Of a DNA stretch of 64,000 nt, positions 60,331 through 64,000 are shown piece after piece. Below the pieces are notes generated by a model. It was given only the letters and a program-made list of their open reading frames with translations, searched no databases and was not told the origin of the DNA. Within the stretch, counting starts at the first letter, position 1. Each line of letters begins with the position of its first letter. A program made the translations under genes and the position numbers. The stretch comes from Commensalibacter melissae (GTDB lineage: Bacteria > Pseudomonadota > Alphaproteobacteria > Acetobacterales > Acetobacteraceae): contig NZ_CP046393.1 of the NCBI RefSeq assembly GCF_009734185.1, positions 1,604,501 to 1,668,500 of the forward strand. The letters run 5' to 3'.

Positions 60331-60927
60331 TTAATTTGAAAATGGATGTGTCAAATCATGTATATCCTGTTTTGTATTATTTTTTAAATCTTTCCATTCC
60401 TGACGTCTTTGTTCCTGACGATATTTCATTTCTCTTCTGGGTTCATTCAGACGATCCTTGAAATCCTGCTTTTGTTGATTCCAACGTTCTCTCTGATCCC
60501 TTTGATAATCCCTATAACGATCCATACGTTCCTGTGCTTCTCTTCTGGGTTCATTCAGACGATCCTTGAAATCCTGTCTTTGTTGATTCCAACGTTCTCT
60601 CTGATCCCTTTGATAATCCCTATAACGATCCATACGTTCCTGTGCTTCTCTTTTGGGTCCATTCAGACGATCCTTGAAATCCTGTCTTTGTTGATCCCAG
60701 CGTGCTCTCTGATCCCTTTGATAATCCCTATAACGATCCATACGTTCCTGGTTTTGCTGCATACGATCGCGAATTGCCTGATTATGCTGTGTAACACGGT
60801 TATGAAAATTATCTTCCTTTTGTTGCAAATTCTGTATTACATCCTGAGCATGAACCTGAGAGACCAAATTCCCCATCATAAATACACTTAAAAAACTTGC
60901 AGAGATAATTAAACGTTTTGACAACAT
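60331..60927 (-). CDS. periplasmic protein with 36-residue charged repeats
   Basis: I do not recognise a function. The 198-residue product has a signal peptide (about 1-27, ending VHAQ) and is otherwise very rich in Arg, Gln, Asp and Glu. Residues 61-166 are almost three copies of a 36-residue unit containing RMDRYRDYQRDQRERW and DFKDRLNEPRRE. The composition predicts a long single helix or coiled coil in the periplasm. The protein is strongly basic and may bind nucleic acid, the cell wall or LPS, but this is inference. AAGGAAAG precedes the ATG. The copies are nearly identical at DNA level, so copy number may vary between strains. Confidence 0.75.
   Translation of the reverse strand: MLSKRLIISASFLSVFMMGNLVSQVHAQDVIQNLQQKEDNFHNRVTQHNQAIRDRMQQNQERMDRYRDYQRDQRARWDQQRQDFKDRLNGPKREAQERMDRYRDYQRDQRERWNQQRQDFKDRLNEPRREAQERMDRYRDYQRDQRERWNQQKQDFKDRLNEPRREMKYRQEQRRQEWKDLKNNTKQDIHDLTHPFSN
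60430..60747 (-). repeat. 108-bp in-frame tandem repeat, about 2.9 copies
   Basis: The same block, beginning GATCCCTTTGATAATCCC on the plus strand, occurs near 60495, 60603 and 60711, exactly 108 bases apart, with only a few base changes between copies. It encodes the 36-residue unit of the periplasmic protein. Near-identity at third codon positions shows recent duplication or gene conversion. Confidence 0.9.
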
Positions 60928-61107
60928 TTTCTTTCCTTCTTTATGAATCTAATCATCTTAAATCAAAACAAAATTCGGGCTATATTAAGGCATTAATGTA
61001 ACAATAAATATCATAAACAGCTCCTGAACTGAATGAAACAAAAGGATGAAAAGTTATTAAATACCATCAAACCGATCCATAGCCGATGTTACATGTTTAT
61101 TGTCATT

Positions 61108-62112
61108 TCACGAAATTGACAATAAAACCGCTTCCAACCTTTGCCAATCTGCTTGCCTGTATAACAATCCAAAACGCAACCAATTGGGATTATAATCAAA
61201 TTTGCGTACCCAAATCCCATGAGAGGCCAAATGTTTCCATATATCATTCGCAGACCGATGATAAAATAAGCGAAATAAAAGCGTCCCACCCACAAGATTA
61301 AAGGAATGACTTTGCAAAAAAGCATCCAGACGTTTTTGTTGAATTCTCAATTTTTTTTCAGTTTCAATTTTCCACAAACCATCTTGTAAGGCCTCAGCAG
61401 CTATATGCAAGGCGGGTCCATTTACAGGCCATAAACCAAGCATATATCGTATTCTTTGAACAATTTCAGGTGAAGCCAGCAAAAATCCAACCCTTAACCC
61501 AGCCAAACCAAAAGTCTTTCCAAAAGATCGCAATACCAACAATCCTGGTGAAGGTAATAAATAAGCCATACTCTGCCCTGAAAAATCCATATAAGCTTCA
61601 TCAAGGATAAGATGATTACCGGATGCACTCCATTTTTTTATCAGGGACTCTAACCTGGCCATATCAATTTTCCGACCATCTGGATTATTTGGATTACAAA
61701 TAACCCCCACTACATTTTTTTGGAGGCAAAGCGTCTCAAAATCTTCAAAATTAACGACCCGTGTTACTTTTACCCCAGCCTGCCACCAAGATGAAATATA
61801 CTCTTCATAGGTGGGATATAAAACATAAACCTCTTTTGCATTAAGCACAGTCGGCATTAACGATATCAAGATTTGGGTACCAGGCGCAAGCGCAACACAA
61901 GATTTATTCTTGCAACCATAATAGTCTGCAGCAATCTGCCGCAAATTTTCTTCATGAGAATAAGAGGGCAATTTTTCATATAAAGATATATCTAAAGAGG
62001 AAAATGGATAGCTGTAAGGGTTAATTCCTGTTGATAAATCCAGCCATGATCCCGTAACCTCCGGAAAAAGCTTTTTCGCTTGGTCAAGGTTCCCCCCATG
62101 TTGAATATTCAT
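61108..62112 (-). CDS. cobC: threonine-phosphate decarboxylase of cobalamin synthesis
   Basis: This PLP enzyme of the histidinol-phosphate aminotransferase fold decarboxylates threonine phosphate to aminopropanol phosphate for the nucleotide loop of cobalamin. Features are HGGNLDQAKKLFP near the N-terminus, LSTGINPYSYP, CNPNNPDGR, LILDEAYMDF and the PLP lysine in RSFGKTFGLAGLRVGF. The ATG at 62112 gives 334 residues; a GTG at 62130 is an alternative. The neighbouring cobD and cobQ genes distinguish it from HisC. It is divergent from cobD with about 95 bases between. Confidence 0.92.
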   Translation of the reverse strand: MNIQHGGNLDQAKKLFPEVTGSWLDLSTGINPYSYPFSSLDISLYEKLPSYSHEENLRQIAADYYGCKNKSCVALAPGTQILISLMPTVLNAKEVYVLYPTYEEYISSWWQAGVKVTRVVNFEDFETLCLQKNVVGVICNPNNPDGRKIDMARLESLIKKWSASGNHLILDEAYMDFSGQSMAYLLPSPGLLVLRSFGKTFGLAGLRVGFLLASPEIVQRIRYMLGLWPVNGPALHIAAEALQDGLWKIETEKKLRIQQKRLDAFLQSHSFNLVGGTLLFRLFYHRSANDIWKHLASHGIWVRKFDYNPNWLRFGLLYRQADWQRLEAVLLSIS

Positions 62113-62207
62113 ATATTTATCTATATCCACTTTATTTAATTTATAGTTAAAACCATCTAAATTATGAAAATATCAATAAATCCACATGGCAGATTATGAC
62201 AATTTAA

Positions 62208-63206
62208 ATGATAAAGATTTTAAACATATTTTACAGAAAACGTAATATTGAAATCATGATTATTGCGCTCATGATTGACATGATATGGGGCGATCCAGAG
62301 AAAATTTATAAAAAAATTCCGCATCCGATATGTTATGTTGGAAAATTAATTTACTTTCTGGAACTTAAGCTCAATAAAAAAAATAAAAATGCAAATATTC
62401 AGAAAAGAAATGGTTTCATCACTTTATTTTTTAACTTTCTAGTCCCGGGATTAATAGCCCATCTTTTCCAAAAATTTGTATTTGCCTTTTTTCGTCCGTC
62501 TTTAGCAACTTTTTTATCAGGGATTTTAGGCAGTATTTTCATTGCACATCGCTCACTTTACGAACATGTTCACGCAGTTAGGGAAAAAATTGATCAAAAT
62601 GATCTGGCAGGTGCTCGTATTGCGTTGAGTCACATTGTTGGAAGAAAAACAGATAATCTCAATATGTCGGAAATCTGTTGTGCAACCATTGAAAGTTTGG
62701 CTGAAAATTTTTCGGATGGTGTAATATCTCCTGTTTTTTGGGGATATATTGGAGGATTACCCGGACTACTTGTTTTTAAATCAATTAATACTGCAGATAG
62801 CATGATCGGGCATTTAACAGAGCAATATCGGAATTTCGGCTACGCTTCAGCCAAAATGGATGATTACATGAACCTTGTTCCAGCACGACTATCCGCCCTT
62901 CTGATTTTACTTACAAATCCTAAAAAATTATTCCATAATCTAAAACCCGTTTGTAAAGATGCGCGAAAACACAATTCACCCAACGCTGGATGGCCAGAAG
63001 CAGCCATGGCTTACACTCTTAATATTCAGTTATTATGTCCACGCCACTATAAAGACCATATTGTTGAATCCCCACGAATAGGCCGAGAACGTAGTCAATT
63101 ATATTCCGAGGATATTTGTAAAGCCTGTAAAATTTATTATTATGCAAGTTTTATAAAATTAGTTGTTTTAATAGCATTATACAAAATAATGACGTATTTT
63201 AAATAA
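62208..63206 (+). CDS. cobD: adenosylcobinamide-phosphate synthase
   Basis: CobD (CbiB in enteric naming) is an integral membrane enzyme that joins aminopropanol phosphate to adenosylcobyric acid. It uses the products of the flanking cobC and cobQ. The 332-residue protein has four to five hydrophobic segments and the family motifs ALMIDMIWGDPEKIY, HPICYVGKLI, RIALSHIVGRKTDNL, and SLAENFSDGVISPVFWG, then KSINTADSMIGH. The region ARKHNSPNAGWPEAAMA is also diagnostic. It is flanked by cobC (divergent) and cobQ (convergent). Confidence 0.94.
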   Translation: MIKILNIFYRKRNIEIMIIALMIDMIWGDPEKIYKKIPHPICYVGKLIYFLELKLNKKNKNANIQKRNGFITLFFNFLVPGLIAHLFQKFVFAFFRPSLATFLSGILGSIFIAHRSLYEHVHAVREKIDQNDLAGARIALSHIVGRKTDNLNMSEICCATIESLAENFSDGVISPVFWGYIGGLPGLLVFKSINTADSMIGHLTEQYRNFGYASAKMDDYMNLVPARLSALLILLTNPKKLFHNLKPVCKDARKHNSPNAGWPEAAMAYTLNIQLLCPRHYKDHIVESPRIGRERSQLYSEDICKACKIYYYASFIKLVVLIALYKIMTYFK

Positions 63207-63325
63207 ATAATAAAGGATTTTATATTGCTAAATTATAATTACATATGATATAAATGTTCAGGTTTTTTAGAAAAAATAATTATATTAATATTTTATATTT
63301 ATTAAATCGATAAAACCCTACTTGC

Positions 63326-63344
63326 AGAGATTATTATAATCTCT
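63326..63344. repeat. perfect short inverted repeat between cobD and cobQ
   Basis: AGAGATTAT and ATAATCTCT are perfect complements around one T. It sits 120 bases after cobD and 30 bases before a terminator hairpin. It may fold as a second hairpin; function unknown. Confidence 0.5.
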
Positions 63345-63374
63345 CAAACCACCTAGCTACTTAACTTTATACTT

Positions 63375-63405
63375 AACCTTCTCAAATATTTGAGGAGGTT
63401 CTTTT
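63375..63405. terminator. terminator between convergent cobD and cobQ
   Basis: AACCTTCTCAAA and TTTGAGGAGGTT form a 12-bp stem with one T-G pair, followed by CTTTTT on the plus strand. It lies 20 bases beyond the cobQ stop, so it could serve both directions. Confidence 0.75.
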
Positions 63406-63424
63406 TATACGATAATAATAATTA

Positions 63425-64000
63425 TTACAACGAAATTAAATTGTCAACTAAAATATTATCATTTATGAAATTCGCCCAATTATTCATCACCGAATCAAGC
63501 TGTTGTTCATACAATATTCCATCTCCTGATGAACCGAAATATGACAATAAATAATCCCTTACTTCATCACAATGAAAAATTCCGTGAAGATAGGTTCCAA
63601 TCACTTGCCCATTGTCAGAAATGGCTCCCTCAACCCGAGAATCATCCAAATAGGCAAAAGGCTTGTAGGTGCCATGATGTTTTGTCTGCCCTACATGCAT
63701 TTCATAGCCTTCGCAGTCAATATCTTTTAAAGCCAAATGACCTTTAACCGCCTCTAATTTTTTTTCTGAGGACAGAATCGTGTCACTTTTAAAAAAACCC
63801 AGCCCCTTTATCCGACCATTACTCGATTCTTCAATGCCTAAAGGATCAAGAATCTGTTGTCCCAACATTTGATAGCCGCCACAAATTCCAAAAACATATC
63901 CCCCTCTCCTGACATGCGCCTTTATATCGATATCCCAACCAGTTTGATATAGAGTATTCAAATCTGAAATAGTATTTTTCGATCCGGGAATAATTATCAC
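63425..64000 (-). CDS. cobQ: cobyric acid synthase, 5' part outside window
   Basis: CobQ amidates four side chains of adenosylcobyrinic acid diamide using glutamine. Only the last 191 residues are visible, covering the class I-like glutamine amidotransferase domain: PGSKNTISDL at the window edge, the nucleophile Cys in FGICGGYQMLG, GYEMHVGQT and the histidine segment GTYLHGIFH. The frame is open at position 64000, and the GTG there is internal. It converges on cobD, and the shared terminator lies between. The presence of three late-pathway genes indicates cobalamin synthesis or salvage in this organism. Confidence 0.94.
   Translation of the reverse strand: MIIIPGSKNTISDLNTLYQTGWDIDIKAHVRRGGYVFGICGGYQMLGQQILDPLGIEESSNGRIKGLGFFKSDTILSSEKKLEAVKGHLALKDIDCEGYEMHVGQTKHHGTYKPFAYLDDSRVEGAISDNGQVIGTYLHGIFHCDEVRDYLLSYFGSSGDGILYEQQLDSVMNNWANFINDNILVDNLISL

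Noticed and set aside
60430-60747. Regular 108-base repeats considered as a CRISPR array
   Set aside because: The units are contiguous and in frame within a coding region, with no unique spacers between short repeats.
60409-60891. Long open frame on the plus strand opposite the repeat protein
   Set aside because: It is a hydrophobic mirror of the Arg/Gln/Asp-rich repeat gene, a known effect of that codon composition; the minus-strand frame has a signal peptide and ribosome binding site.
61000-62207. Cobalamin riboswitch near cobC or cobD
   Set aside because: The 95-base divergent gap is too short and shows no B12-box-like sequence or multi-stem fold.

Overview
The window is a chromosomal stretch of an AT-rich alphaproteobacterium, most likely an acetic acid bacterium (Acetobacteraceae, perhaps a low-GC, Commensalibacter-like lineage). 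The lineage call is inference. It rests on a Shemin-pathway 5-aminolevulinate synthase, an NDUFA12-type complex I accessory protein, a DUF2155 protein next to mlaD, a long-linker FtsZ, an OprB porin and an alcohol dehydrogenase that closely resembles Zymomonas ADH2. I found no rRNA, tRNA, CRISPR array or intact insertion sequence.

Layout. Positions 1-13991 hold the division and cell wall cluster, all on the plus strand and tightly packed: murF (5' end outside the window), mraY, murD, ftsW, murG, murC, murB, ddl, ftsQ, ftsA, ftsZ, then lpxC. It is followed by bamD, recN and ligA (14119-18884). Positions 18899-24750 hold a GT4 glycosyltransferase, a catalase, an iron-dependent alcohol dehydrogenase and an OprB porin. 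Positions 24985-33553 form an accessory surface-glycan locus: an RgpF-like protein, two very large multidomain glycosyltransferases and, between them, a secreted RTX-like repeat protein. A membrane protein (33760-34830) separates this from a leftward group of nadE, dsbB, DUF2155, a small unknown, mlaD and the NDUFA12-like gene.

Positions 39566-41634 carry a stand-alone TSCPD-domain protein related to the tail of B12-dependent ribonucleotide reductase, and a RidA-family protein. A frameshifted remnant of a type I restriction-like nuclease domain follows, then recA, a divergent gamma-glutamyltransferase-like lipoprotein, a DsbA-family thiol protein, hemA and a proline-rich lipoprotein. The gap-pgk operon (48359-50610) is followed by a phage-derived leftward cassette: a neck-terminator-like protein, a peptidoglycan-binding domain and a GH19 endolysin, with the last two apparently split by a frameshift. 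After a 0.95 kb stretch without genes come dapF-mtaB-ftsY (leftward), a methyltransferase, a DODA-type dioxygenase, a DEAD-box helicase and a periplasmic protein with 108-bp tandem repeats. The window ends in cobalamin genes: cobC, cobD/cbiB and the 3' part of cobQ.

Most of the window is conserved core genome. The regions most worth a second look are the glycosyltransferase/RTX locus, the split endolysin cassette, the frameshifted HsdR_N-like remnant, the divergent GGT-like lipoprotein and the stand-alone TSCPD protein.
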